Under the pieces are notes generated by a model. That model worked only from the letters and a program-made list of their open reading frames with translations, was not told where the DNA came from and made no database searches. Shown here piece by piece: positions 1-7,891 of a stretch of DNA of 35,574 nt. This stretch comes from Anaerolineae bacterium. Lineage in GTDB: Bacteria; Chloroflexota; Anaerolineae; Aggregatilineales; UBA3940. Position numbers and translations under genes: made by a program. Position 1 is the stretch's first letter, and each line of letters opens with the position of its first letter. The stretch is from the NCBI GenBank assembly GCA_016927375.1, contig JAFGMS010000139.1, positions 1-35,574 on the forward strand, read 5' to 3'.

Positions 1-42
1 ACATCGAAGATGTAACGCATAACATCGTGAGTGCTGCGACAA
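1..42. repeat. possible end of a 21-bp-period repeat array
   Basis: Two stretches starting ACATCG begin exactly 21 bp apart (1 and 22). The first forms a short palindrome (ACATC-GAA-GATGT). The period and the ACATC..GATGT core resemble units of the large array at 15841-16113. Only two degenerate units are visible at the window edge, so this is weak. Confidence 0.25.
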
Positions 43-140
43 CCGTGAACTGGACATTGATTAACTGCTCACTGACACCTGAGCACTAATAACTCAAGAT
101 CGACTTTTACTCTTTTGAGATACCAAGGACAATCATAACC

Positions 141-536
141 ATGGCAAAAATCCTGGTCGTTGACGACGATCCCGATATGGTTCTGGCGGCCCGCCTGTGC
201 CTGGAGCGTGCCGGGCACCAGGTCGTTGAAGCCAAGAACGGAGATGAAGGGCTGGCGAAGGTCAAAAGCGACGAGCCCGATCTGATCATCCTTGACGTCA
301 TGATGAACACCACGACTGAAGGATTTCAGGTTGCGCACAAGCTGCGCAGCCCGGACCCCAAGTCGGAGTATGCGGTCTACAAAGACATCCCCATTGTTCT
401 ATTGACGGCAATCCACTCCACGTCGCCGGTTCGTCTTGCCCCTGAAAAGGATTACCTGCCGGTCGATGCTTTCATTGACAAGCCCATCGATCCGGATAAG
501 CTGGTAGAAGAGGTTGAGAAGCTCATCAAGAAATAG
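141..536 (+). CDS. single-domain response regulator (receiver only)
   Basis: A 131-residue CheY-like receiver domain with no output domain. The N-terminal acidic pocket (VVDDDPD, residues 7-13), the phospho-acceptor Asp52 in LIILDVMM, the conserved Thr near residue 89 (LLTA) and Lys114 in FIDKPID are all present, so it should accept phosphate. Without a DNA-binding or enzymatic domain it probably acts by protein-protein contact or as a phosphorelay step. The histidine kinase starts 45 bp downstream on the same strand, and the two very likely form one operon and signalling pair. The loop after the phospho-Asp is a little longer than in CheY (NTTTEGFQ), a variant common in receivers of environmental bacteria. 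The input and target are not evident. Confidence 0.9.
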   Translation: MAKILVVDDDPDMVLAARLCLERAGHQVVEAKNGDEGLAKVKSDEPDLIILDVMMNTTTEGFQVAHKLRSPDPKSEYAVYKDIPIVLLTAIHSTSPVRLAPEKDYLPVDAFIDKPIDPDKLVEEVEKLIKK

Positions 537-581
537 GTGGGCCGGTGACGTTGGCCCACCCGACCCCGGAATGAGGTCTGT

Positions 582-2468
582 ATGACCGGAAGTCCCAACC
601 CGGCCAGTCTCTTCGAGACAGCTCAGCGCTTCTTCGATGCGGCCTACTGGGCATCGCTGCTCAAGAGCGATATCGTAGGCAACAGTCTCCGGCTGATCCT
701 GACTCGTTGGGTAGCCGGGATTATGGTTTTGGCTGCCACAGCGGTTTGCATTCACATCCTGATGCTGCCACTGCCGGCTTCCCAGCTTTACATCATCGGC
801 GTCGTCATCCTGATCTATAACATCCCCCTCACCTGGTCGGTGCTGCGAATCCGGGAACTCGATGAGCCCGAGCGAGAGGTGCGGATACGCCGTTTGGTTA
901 CCATCCAGGTGGTCCTGGACTGGGTAAGCATGTCTTTCTTCGTCCACCTGACAGGCGGCATCTCCAGCCCGGCTATCCCCTTCTTTCTGATCCATATGTT
1001 GATGGTCACCATCTTGCTGCCGGGCCAATCGCCCTATATCTACCTGGCATCGGGCATTGGAGCCTTGGGCCTCGTTGCCGTATTGGAGCAAACCGGCATT
1101 CTGCCGCACTATACCGTCATTCCCGGCTTACCGTCCTCGCTCCACACCAATCTTCTGTATATTGCTGCGCAGATGGTTTTTATCTCTACCGCCGCCTTTG
1201 CGACGGTCTACCTGGTATCAAACATTGTCAGCCGGCTTCGCATAAGAGAGCGGCAGATAGCGACATTGTTGCAAACATCCCAGGCAGTTTCTTCGACTCT
1301 CAGCTTGCAGGAGGTGATGGACCGCCTGGCTCACAATGCTGCCGGGGCGCTTTCGATGCCCGGCGCGTCCATTCGCCTGCTTGACGAGAGCGGCCGGCAG
1401 CTGCGAATGGCCGCATCCTACGGCCTCAGCCGGAGCTACATGGACAAGGGTGTAGTAGACCTTTCACGCAGCCGGGTAGATCAGGAAGCGCTGGAAGGCC
1501 ATTGGGTGATTATCGATGACGTGACAGCCGATTTGCGTCTTCAATATCCCCAACAGGTGCTCGAAGAGGGTATTCGCAGCATGATGGTGGCTCCCATCAT
1601 TGGGCAGAGCGGCGCGCTGGGCATCCTGCGGGTCTATTCCCATCAACCAGGTGCCTTCGATGATGAAGAGGCTGCCTTCGTTATGGCGATTGCGCAGCAA
1701 GGGGCATCTGCATTGGAAAATGCCCTGGCTCATGACGCTCTTCGCAAAGCCGATCAGGAACGTGCCGAGTTCGTCAGGATCGTCACGCATGAGCTTCGCT
1801 CGCCGGTTACCGGTGCCCAGAGCCTGCTCAGAACCCTGATCCGGGGCATGGCCGGCGATCTCAGCGAGACACAGCAAGACATCCTTTCACGGATCGAGCG
1901 GCGGCTCGATGTGCTGATCAATCTGATCAACGATCTGCTCGATCTGGCAGCCAGCAAAACCACCATGATCAAGGAGGTGGTCGAGCCTCTTCCGCTCCAA
2001 CCGGTCGTCCGGCAAGTGATCGAGACGCTGTCAACCCAGGCAGATGAAAAGCACATCGATGTGCAATACGATGCGCCTGATGAGGAGCTAATCGTCACCG
2101 CAGGCCCAGATGGGCTGGCACGCATCTTCGAGAACTTGATCGGCAATGCCATCAAATATACGCCCAATGGTGGCAGCGTGAGGGTCACGGTGGAAAAAGC
2201 ATCTGCCGGGGTCATCATCACGATAGCCGATACCGGGATTGGCATCCCACAAGACGATCTTCCTAACCTGTGGAATGAATTTTTCCGCGCGCGCAACGCC
2301 CGCGAGTCGCAGATCATGGGCACCGGACTGGGTTTGAGCATTGTCAAGCGGCTGGTCGAACGTTACAAGGGAACCATCAGTGTATGTAGTGATGAGGGGA
2401 AAGGCACAGAGTTCAGCGTCAGGCTGCCGGCAAATCACCCTGCCGAGCCACATAAGCATGAAGAATAG
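582..2468 (+). CDS. membrane-bound GAF sensor histidine kinase
   Basis: A 628-residue kinase. Residues ~30-225 hold about six hydrophobic segments forming a membrane sensor module. A GAF domain (~240-380) follows, then a HisKA dimerisation domain with the phospho-accepting His403 in THELRSPVTG, and a HATPase_c domain with the N box (ENLIGNAIKYTPNGG), G1 (DTGIGIP) and G2 (GTGLGLSIV). All catalytic motifs are intact. A GAGGT Shine-Dalgarno lies just upstream of the ATG. It is the probable kinase for the receiver protein ending 45 bp upstream. The ligand of the GAF or membrane part cannot be read from sequence. No terminator is obvious after the stop, and the following 1.2 kb is degenerate DNA. 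Confidence 0.92.
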   Translation: MTGSPNPASLFETAQRFFDAAYWASLLKSDIVGNSLRLILTRWVAGIMVLAATAVCIHILMLPLPASQLYIIGVVILIYNIPLTWSVLRIRELDEPEREVRIRRLVTIQVVLDWVSMSFFVHLTGGISSPAIPFFLIHMLMVTILLPGQSPYIYLASGIGALGLVAVLEQTGILPHYTVIPGLPSSLHTNLLYIAAQMVFISTAAFATVYLVSNIVSRLRIRERQIATLLQTSQAVSSTLSLQEVMDRLAHNAAGALSMPGASIRLLDESGRQLRMAASYGLSRSYMDKGVVDLSRSRVDQEALEGHWVIIDDVTADLRLQYPQQVLEEGIRSMMVAPIIGQSGALGILRVYSHQPGAFDDEEAAFVMAIAQQGASALENALAHDALRKADQERAEFVRIVTHELRSPVTGAQSLLRTLIRGMAGDLSETQQDILSRIERRLDVLINLINDLLDLAASKTTMIKEVVEPLPLQPVVRQVIETLSTQADEKHIDVQYDAPDEELIVTAGPDGLARIFENLIGNAIKYTPNGGSVRVTVEKASAGVIITIADTGIGIPQDDLPNLWNEFFRARNARESQIMGTGLGLSIVKRLVERYKGTISVCSDEGKGTEFSVRLPANHPAEPHKHEE

Positions 2469-2577
2469 CCTCAGTAGCGGTCAGGTTGGTAAGGCGGCGG
2501 CGTGGGCTGCCGGCTCGATCCATTTTGCGCGGCTTGGCCATCGAGACGATGCAGGTGGAGGGTATTTAATATTTGGC

Positions 2578-2594
2578 GTAACTACTCAGCTATC
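2578..2594 (+). repeat. solo IS66-like terminal inverted repeat
   Basis: The 17-bp sequence GTAACTACTCAGCTATC is identical to the outer end of the right arm of the element at 21880-22052, and its first 12 bases match both arms. No matching second end is found within 3 kb except a partial one near 5774-5790. It is probably the scar of a decayed IS66-type insertion. Confidence 0.5.
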
Positions 2595-2602
2595 AGTGGG
2601 TA

Positions 2603-2650
2603 GGTTGGGTCGAGGATGCGACCGGTCTCATGATGCCGTCGCCGCCCTTG
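2603..2650 (+). repeat. 48-bp dispersed repeat, copy 1
   Basis: This stretch, centred on GACCGGTCTC.TGATGCC.TC.CCGCCC, recurs in the same orientation at 16122-16170 with about 41 of 49 positions matching. It is not within a credible reading frame at either locus. The palindrome GACCGGTC is conserved in both. Function unknown. Confidence 0.55.
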
Positions 2651-2818
2651 CCATTTATCCGCATCTTACCAATCGACTGTCTTACCGCTGGTGATCGCTT
2701 GTTGATCCGCAACTCTCGCCGGGGGGTAGGGTTATCCTCCGCCGAGCAATCGCCCGGTAGCTTCAATAGAGGATAGCAATGCCATTGTCCTGCTGATCAA
2801 GATGCAAATCTGCAGTGC

Positions 2819-3150
2819 TCAGGGGTGGTTGTTGGGATTATCGGTTGCCAACCCCTCGGAGGACGCCATGGCTGACAGCCGATTGTCGGCACAGACGAAG
2901 ACCAACCAGGGCAGATAATCCCCCGGCAATAAGCACAGTGTTGCTTTCGAGTGCTGATGCAAGCTGCACCGAGTCGTATGCGCGGAGAGAATGCTTCTCT
3001 AACAGGTCCTTGGCGCGTGCTGCGATCTGGTGGCTGAAACCAATCCCTATATAGTGGATATCGGCATAACGATCCAATACCTGGCGTATGGCATGGGCAT
3101 GGGCTGCAGAGAGATGTCCTTCACGAGCCCTGCGATTCAAACCACAGATT
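2819..3150 (-). pseudogene. PIN-domain (VapC-like) toxin remnant, 5'-truncated and frameshifted
   Basis: The minus strand encodes the C-terminal two-thirds of a PIN-domain ribonuclease. A helix reading LTEICGLNRRAREGHLS is followed by the family hallmark LRAYDSVQLASALE, which carries the late acidic residue. At about position 2915 the frame breaks. In the next frame the expected ending resumes (FVCADNRLSAMASSEGL) and stops at 2819-2821. The N-terminal part with the first catalytic Asp is missing: upstream of ~3150 the DNA is instead the structured repeat at 3156-3365. No VapB-like antitoxin is seen. An automatic ORF spanning 2838-3338 would fuse the repeat to the toxin remnant and is not a real protein. 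It is known that PIN domains need several acidic residues, so this copy is inferred to be inactive. Confidence 0.75.
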
Positions 3151-3155
3151 TCAGT

Positions 3156-3365
3156 TAGCACCCGGAAATAACATGGACAAGCCGGCCAAGCCCGGTTGGC
3201 GCTCACAACCTTGCCCCTGAGAAACGTGGCAGCTCGATACGCGATCTGCGGCCCCTCTCCGCCCGGCGGCACAGAGGGGGACGTCGCCGGCATAGCTATC
3301 GGCCACCGTTGCAGGGGGTGAGGTTCAGTGCCTCTCATCTATCAACCACGCTATTCTCACGTGCT
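3156..3365. ncRNA. structured dispersed repeat, copy A (candidate orphan ncRNA)
   Basis: The reverse complement of this 210-bp stretch aligns end to end with 27840-28046, with roughly four in five bases matching and most differences transitions. Shared pairings, read on the minus strand, are: a closing helix AGCAC/GTGCT; a long stem AACCTCACCCCCTG with CAGGGGCAAGGTT; GCCG/CGGC; CCCTCT..AGAGGG (TCCTCT..AGAGGA in the other copy, a compensatory C-G to T-A change); GCAG/CTGC; and GCCAA/TTGGC. Differences are spread over all three codon positions, which argues against a protein. Wobble patterns do not settle which strand is transcribed. On the plus strand the CACCCGGAAATAAC start and the CTCACAACCT..GAGGTTCAG pairing are reminiscent, from memory only, of HEARO/omega RNAs of IscB loci. 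No IscB gene is adjacent. This copy abuts and truncates the PIN remnant. Confidence 0.5.
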
Positions 3366-3617
3366 GCCCCACATTTATCTCAATTGTTAAGGTACACCAC
3401 CCAGATTACCATTACCTCGCTTGCTCCCGACATCAGCTACTGACCTTCAATCGTCATCACTAGCATCGAAAATGAGGTACATTGGGTGTGAGATGTCGTT
3501 TGTGATGAAGATCTCTCCGTGTTACGCGTGGGACCGTGCCGTTACTCTTGTTACCCGGCCTTTGTTTGTTGGAGAATGATAAAACCCTTCCCAACATGCT
3601 GGACCACAACAAATACC

Positions 3618-3626
3618 TGGTATAAT
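3618..3626 (+). promoter_or_regulatory. extended -10 promoter element
   Basis: TGGTATAAT is a perfect -10 hexamer with the TGn extension, 24 bp before the phosphoesterase ATG. No good -35 hexamer is seen, which is normal for extended -10 promoters. Confidence 0.5.
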
Positions 3627-3650
3627 CGTCACCCTGGAAAGGCACCTGAC

Positions 3651-4148
3651 ATGAAACTGGGCATCCTATCCGACACCCATGACAACCTGGAGAACACGCG
3701 CCGCGCGCTCGATGTCTTCAGGCAGCACGATGTCGAGCAGATCATCCACTGCGGCGATATCACTATCCCCCCCATTGTGGCGCTTTTTGGAGAGTGGCCG
3801 GTTGTCTTTGTCTTCGGCAACCTGGATCGAGGACATGCAGAGCTGGCAGCTGCCGTCAAGCGGTTATCGGGAACGTGCAGTATTGGTTTCGAATACGCGG
3901 GCAACCTTGGAGGATCATCGATAGCCGTCTATCACGGCAACGATGATGAGTATCTTGCCTCATTGATTTCAAGCAGCCGCTACGACTATGTCTTCCATGG
4001 GCATACCCATCGACGGCGCGATGATACAGTTGGGCGGACACGAGTGATCAACCCTGGAGCGCTGGGCGGGCGAGGAAGGGCACGCTCTGTGTGCGTGCTC
4101 ACCCTACCCAATGGGCCGGCCAGGTTCATCGACATCGATGAGATATAG
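3651..4148 (+). CDS. YfcE/MJ0936-family metallophosphoesterase
   Basis: A 165-residue calcineurin-like phosphoesterase of the small YfcE type, expected to hydrolyse phosphodiesters with two bound metal ions in the cytoplasm. Metal-ligand motifs appear in order: GILSDTHDN at the N-terminus, IHCGDI (~residue 35), VFGNLDR (~residue 60), a modified YHGND (~100) and FHGHTHRR (~120). The frame stays open upstream to 3519, but the ATG at 3651 begins exactly at the family N-terminus (MKLGILSDTH) and follows an extended -10 promoter. A hairpin terminator follows the stop, so it is probably transcribed alone. The natural substrate of this family is not settled. Confidence 0.9.
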   Translation: MKLGILSDTHDNLENTRRALDVFRQHDVEQIIHCGDITIPPIVALFGEWPVVFVFGNLDRGHAELAAAVKRLSGTCSIGFEYAGNLGGSSIAVYHGNDDEYLASLISSSRYDYVFHGHTHRRRDDTVGRTRVINPGALGGRGRARSVCVLTLPNGPARFIDIDEI

Positions 4149-4152
4149 AGAG

Positions 4153-4183
4153 CACCAAGAGAAGAGAACCTCTTGGTGATTTT
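4153..4183 (+). terminator. Rho-independent terminator
   Basis: CACCAAGAG and CTCTTGGTG form a 9-bp perfect stem with an 8-nt loop, followed by A and four T, directly after the phosphoesterase stop codon. Confidence 0.7.
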
Positions 4184-4250
4184 CGACGCTCCTTCTATAC
4201 TCTACATGGTCTTGAGTTCTCGATCCATGTTGTAGCGTAAAGAGGCTAAA

Positions 4251-5210
4251 ATGCGTACTTTTCTTAACCGTCGACAAGGTACGTCTGTCCTGATTATCAC
4301 ACTGCTGGCTTTCACACTAGCCTGCAATACACCCATCGGTGCTGCTCCGACTGCAACCGAGACCCCCATGCCGTCATCCACGCCGACCGAGGTTCTCCCT
4401 TCGGCTACGCCGACGATCACCCTGACCGTCGAGCCAACTGCCACTACAGCGCCGGAGGAGCCTACATCTACCCCCGAGCCCACCAGTACATTTGTCCCGC
4501 CGGTTGTGCCTGCTCCTAACGCAGAGTATGAGGGCATTAGTTTCTATCGGGACAATAAGCTGGCCGCCACCTGGTCAGTTGAAATTATACCCGCCGATAT
4601 CCCCGACACCGGCGTGCCGGAGGCCTGGCTGGTACCTTCACATTATTACTTTGTACTGGATGGCTACCCTTTAGCCAGCACACTCTACAAGCCACAGATT
4701 TACGTTTTCCCTGTCCGCAATTTTGAAGACTATAACACAGCCGGGATGGAGATAATTGCTCAGATGCAGGCCTTTCTCAAGGAACCCCCTACCAGCGTCT
4801 CTGGTGAGATTCCTTTCTTTCCGATTTTCAACGCCGCCCAGACCATGCAGACACAAATTGCCCTTCTTAACTTCCAAAACGGCAGTGGTGTGCGCTTCCT
4901 GACGCAATATGCCCAGGCCGCCATTCCGATCAACAGCCACGAGATGTTCTATACCTTTCAGGGCATCACCAATGATGGTCAATATTACGTTTCGGTGATT
5001 ATGCCTGCCGCACACGCCAGCCTTCCGGCCAACCCGCCAGCCAATGCCTCAGAATACCCTGGCGGGGACCCGGATGCATTTGCCAACAACTTCTCTAACT
5101 ATATCGATGATATTGAGTTGCAGCTGAACAATGCCAGCCTATCGAGCTTCACCCCTGATTTGGAGATGCTCGATGTGTTGGTGCAGTCACTAACCATCCG
5201 GCCGCAGTGA
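4251..5210 (+). CDS. secreted lipoprotein with Thr/Pro-rich linker, function unknown
   Basis: A 319-residue protein. The N-terminus has basic residues, a hydrophobic core and a lipobox ending at Cys25 (FTLAC), so it should be lipidated and held at the outer face of the membrane. Residues ~30-85 are a low-complexity Thr/Pro/Glu/Ala linker of the sort that tethers extracellular domains in Chloroflexota lipoproteins. The remaining ~230 residues form a globular part rich in aromatic residues (SHYYFVLDGYPL, YYVSVIMPAAHASLP). I do not recognise a family for it. It follows a terminator and is followed by non-coding DNA, so it is likely monocistronic. GAGG lies ~8 nt before the ATG. Confidence 0.8.
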   Translation: MRTFLNRRQGTSVLIITLLAFTLACNTPIGAAPTATETPMPSSTPTEVLPSATPTITLTVEPTATTAPEEPTSTPEPTSTFVPPVVPAPNAEYEGISFYRDNKLAATWSVEIIPADIPDTGVPEAWLVPSHYYFVLDGYPLASTLYKPQIYVFPVRNFEDYNTAGMEIIAQMQAFLKEPPTSVSGEIPFFPIFNAAQTMQTQIALLNFQNGSGVRFLTQYAQAAIPINSHEMFYTFQGITNDGQYYVSVIMPAAHASLPANPPANASEYPGGDPDAFANNFSNYIDDIELQLNNASLSSFTPDLEMLDVLVQSLTIRPQ

Positions 5211-5428
5211 CCAAACCTTGGGGAGAAAGTTAGAAGAGGTCAAACTCAGCGTCGCTAAATCTGACTGTCAAAACGCAAATACATACTTGGACTTTAGACA
5301 AACGGATATAACTCACCAAAAGGAAGGCAAGAGCAAAACTGACAAAAATAGGATTTAGAAGCGAGAGGAAAGCGTCAGGCAGCCTTTTTGATAACCGGAC
5401 GACGTTCCAGAGGCTTCAAACGAGCGCC
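5211..5428. other. non-coding stretch with a possible transposase tail
   Basis: No credible gene. On the minus strand, 5375-5428 could encode a 17-residue C-terminal tail (ARLKPLERRPVIKKAA then stop). Its basic composition would fit the end of a decayed transposase next to the MITE, but it is too short to identify. Confidence 0.2.
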
Positions 5429-5633
5429 TTTAGAGCATGTTTTAGAAGTCTGGGTTGGTCTTGACAAAGGCAGAAATAGTATTCCATGCCTGAAGGTGTT
5501 GATGAAGAGATTGATGGGTGATGGGCCTTTCTGTCTGCCCCATCACCCAAATGATTTGCTTTTAATCGTCCATCACCCATTGCTCAAAACTATGCGATGA
5601 CCGCAACATCAAACTTCTAAAAAACGCTCTAAA
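5429..5633. mobile_element. MITE with 24-bp terminal inverted repeats
   Basis: The left end (5429-5452, TTTAGAGCATGTTTTAGAAG..) and the reverse complement of the right end (5610-5633, TTTAGAGCGTTTTTTAGAAG..) match at 21 of 24 positions. If the ends are taken as GAGC...GCTC (5433-5629), each is flanked directly by TA, consistent with a TA target duplication. TA duplications are known for IS630 and some IS5-family (IS427-like) elements. The interior carries an 11-bp hairpin (TGGGTGATGGG/CCCATCACCCA) and no transposase frame. A 70-codon open frame overlapping it has no coding character. Confidence 0.7.
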
Positions 5634-6046
5634 TGTGACCAATCACCGGTATCTGCTAACGAGGAGTTTCCTGCTATCAGGCCTGGTTGTCATTGGTCAT
5701 TTTATTTGCTGCCCATCGCTCATGAGCTCATCTGTATCGAGATCGGCTAAGCGGTTATGCCTTTCGCTGACTGTTGATAGCTGAGTAACTGCTTTGCAAA
5801 TAGCAAGTTAGACGGTACTGCACCATCAGTGATGGCGAGGCTCGCTGGGCAGCCCAAAGCCTTGCGGCGTAAGCAAGAGTGGGACGGGAAAGCGGGCCGC
5901 AAGAAGCTTCCTTGAAAAAACATAGGGAGGGGCTAATCAGAGAGAAACATTATGGCTCTAACTCATAATTACCCGAATCCCCCTAAAATGCAATACAATA
6001 GAGGGGATACTTCACAGAATACACGGAACCATGAAGGAACAACCCG
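5634..6046. other. intergenic region, no gene seen
   Basis: No reading frame of substance. Near 5774-5790 the sequence GATAGCTGAGTAACTGC partly matches the reverse complement of the IS66-like terminal repeat found at 2578 and 22036-22052. The last ~50 bp form the leader of the downstream kinase. Confidence 0.4.
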
Positions 6047-7843
6047 ATGGCGGATTCTCCCCTCTCAGGCAAAAAGATCGTAGCTTTACTGGCTAACGCC
6101 CGTCAAACCATCGATCTTCTCAAGAGCCAGCTGCGTGCCGGGATGGTAGAGCAAGATTACTGGATGGAACGGTTGGACGATCTGGGTGCCCTGATGAATA
6201 CAGTGACTCAGGAGCATGCTACCAGTGATGAGCAAAGCCGGTTAGCAGCGTTGTATGACGTTAGTAGGCTGATTGGCTCCTCGTTGGACCTGGAAGAAGT
6301 GCTGAACCAGGTTATGGACGCCATCATCCAGCTTACAGGTGCAGAGCGCGGCTTTCTCATGTTGTTTGACGAAAAAGGCGAGTTAGAGGTCAAAGCCGCA
6401 CGCAACCTTGCCAAAGAAACCTTAGAAGAAGAGGAATTCGCTATCAGCCGCAGCGTCATCCGCATTGTAGCCGAGACCGGTGAACAAGTCGTTACAACTG
6501 ACGCTACTGAAGACCCTCGCTTTGCAAGTCAGGCCAGTGTAGTGGCACACAGTCTCCGCTCCATTCAGTGCGTCCCTCTGCGCGTGCGGGGCAAAATTAT
6601 TGGTGTGGTTTATGTCGATAACCGCGTCCGTACGGGGGTCTTCGATGAAGCTGACCTGGAGATGCTTAGTGCCTTTGCATCCCAGGCGGCCGTGGCCATT
6701 GAGAATGCCCGGCTGTTTACGCGGACAGATGAGGCGCTGGCTGCTCGTGTCGGCGAGCTGTCCATCATGCAAGAAATTGACCGGCAACTCAATGAGACGC
6801 TTGACTTTAGCAAGGTCATGAATCTCACACTCGATTGGGCAGCACGTGTGACCCATTCTGATAACGGTGCAATCGGTCTGATAGACATCGAGCAGGAGGG
6901 AATGCATATTATAGCTCAACATGGGAGCGCTCCTTCTGCTGCGGTCGCGTTGCTGGATGGTACTGAGAAAGCAAATGGCACAAGTGGGCTGACAATACCT
7001 ATCCAGCGTGAAGGCCGGATGATCGGAATGATCGCTCTGGAACATGGGGGAGAGCGCGAATACACCTCAGAACACTGTGACTTCTTAGCCCGTTTGGCGG
7101 ATCATGCTGCAATATCAATCGAGAACGCCCGGCTCTATGATGCGGTCCAGCAGGCAAACACAGCCAAGACCGAATTCATCTCCACCGTCACACATGAGTT
7201 GCGTATCCCGATGACATCTATCAAGGGATATACAGAGATGATCGGCATGATGGGGCAGCTTTCTGAGCAGCAAAAGAGCTTCCTCTCGATCATCCGCAAC
7301 AACATTGACCGGATGACTGTGCTGGTGAGCGACTTGAGCGACATTTCTCGGATTGAGAGTGGCCGCCTTAAGTTGGAGATCGAAGACAATGTCAATTTGG
7401 AGCATGTCGTAAGTGAATTGCTTCCATCCATGCGCAGCGAGATCGATCAGCGACGACACAACGTAAAGATCGACATCCCCCGCAATCTCCCCGCAGTGCG
7501 TACCGATCCACAGCGTCTGACACAGATTCTGGTCAATCTGATCAGCAATGCTTATAAGTACACCCCCAACGGCGGTAAGATCATCGTACGGGCAAGAAAA
7601 GAAAGCGATCAAGTGCGTTGTGAGGTCACCGACACAGGAGTTGGTATGACATCTGAGGAGGTAGGAAAGCTGTTTACCAAGTTCTGGCGTGCCGACGACC
7701 CACATGTACGCGAACAGCCAGGCACGGGGCTGGGGTTGACAATCGCTAAGAATCTGATCGAGCTACAGGGCGGAGAGCTGGCTGTCAAGAGCCAAAAAGG
7801 CTCTGGTACAACTTTCTCGTTTACCCTTCCGTTAAGTGGGTAG
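6047..7843 (+). CDS. soluble double-GAF sensor histidine kinase
   Basis: A 598-residue kinase without membrane segments. A short helical N-terminus is followed by a first GAF domain (~65-220, ending ASQAAVAIENARLF), a second, shorter GAF (~235-365, ending LADHAAISIENARLY), HisKA with the acceptor His383 in THELRIPMTS, and HATPase_c with the N box (NLISNAYKYTPNGG), G1 (DTGVGM) and G2 (GTGLGLTIA). All catalytic motifs are present. AAGGA stands 8 nt before the ATG. No response regulator is adjacent. The receiver protein at 141-536 is 5.5 kb away and already has a partner kinase, so this one is an orphan within the window. It probably senses a cytoplasmic small molecule or redox state; the ligand is unknown. 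Confidence 0.92.
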   Translation: MADSPLSGKKIVALLANARQTIDLLKSQLRAGMVEQDYWMERLDDLGALMNTVTQEHATSDEQSRLAALYDVSRLIGSSLDLEEVLNQVMDAIIQLTGAERGFLMLFDEKGELEVKAARNLAKETLEEEEFAISRSVIRIVAETGEQVVTTDATEDPRFASQASVVAHSLRSIQCVPLRVRGKIIGVVYVDNRVRTGVFDEADLEMLSAFASQAAVAIENARLFTRTDEALAARVGELSIMQEIDRQLNETLDFSKVMNLTLDWAARVTHSDNGAIGLIDIEQEGMHIIAQHGSAPSAAVALLDGTEKANGTSGLTIPIQREGRMIGMIALEHGGEREYTSEHCDFLARLADHAAISIENARLYDAVQQANTAKTEFISTVTHELRIPMTSIKGYTEMIGMMGQLSEQQKSFLSIIRNNIDRMTVLVSDLSDISRIESGRLKLEIEDNVNLEHVVSELLPSMRSEIDQRRHNVKIDIPRNLPAVRTDPQRLTQILVNLISNAYKYTPNGGKIIVRARKESDQVRCEVTDTGVGMTSEEVGKLFTKFWRADDPHVREQPGTGLGLTIAKNLIELQGGELAVKSQKGSGTTFSFTLPLSG

Positions 7844-7891
7844 CATCGGCGATCTTGTGGTTAGAGGCAAGGGTTTCCTGCGGAGAGTCCG

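Noticed and set aside
3-89. C-terminal end of a gene entering from the left
   Set aside because: A 28-codon frame ends at 87-89, but no family features are visible and its start overlaps a 21-bp-period repeat; too little to call.
399-1109. 236-codon minus-strand frame
   Set aside because: It lies fully antisense to the response regulator and kinase genes and has no recognisable protein features.
2838-3338. 166-codon open frame on the minus strand taken as a complete PIN protein
   Set aside because: Its first half is the structured repeat shared with 27840-28046, and its end is out of frame; the real homology is only the middle and resumes after a frameshift.
5388-5600. 70-codon protein inside the MITE
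   Set aside because: It spans the element border and an internal hairpin and has no start signal.
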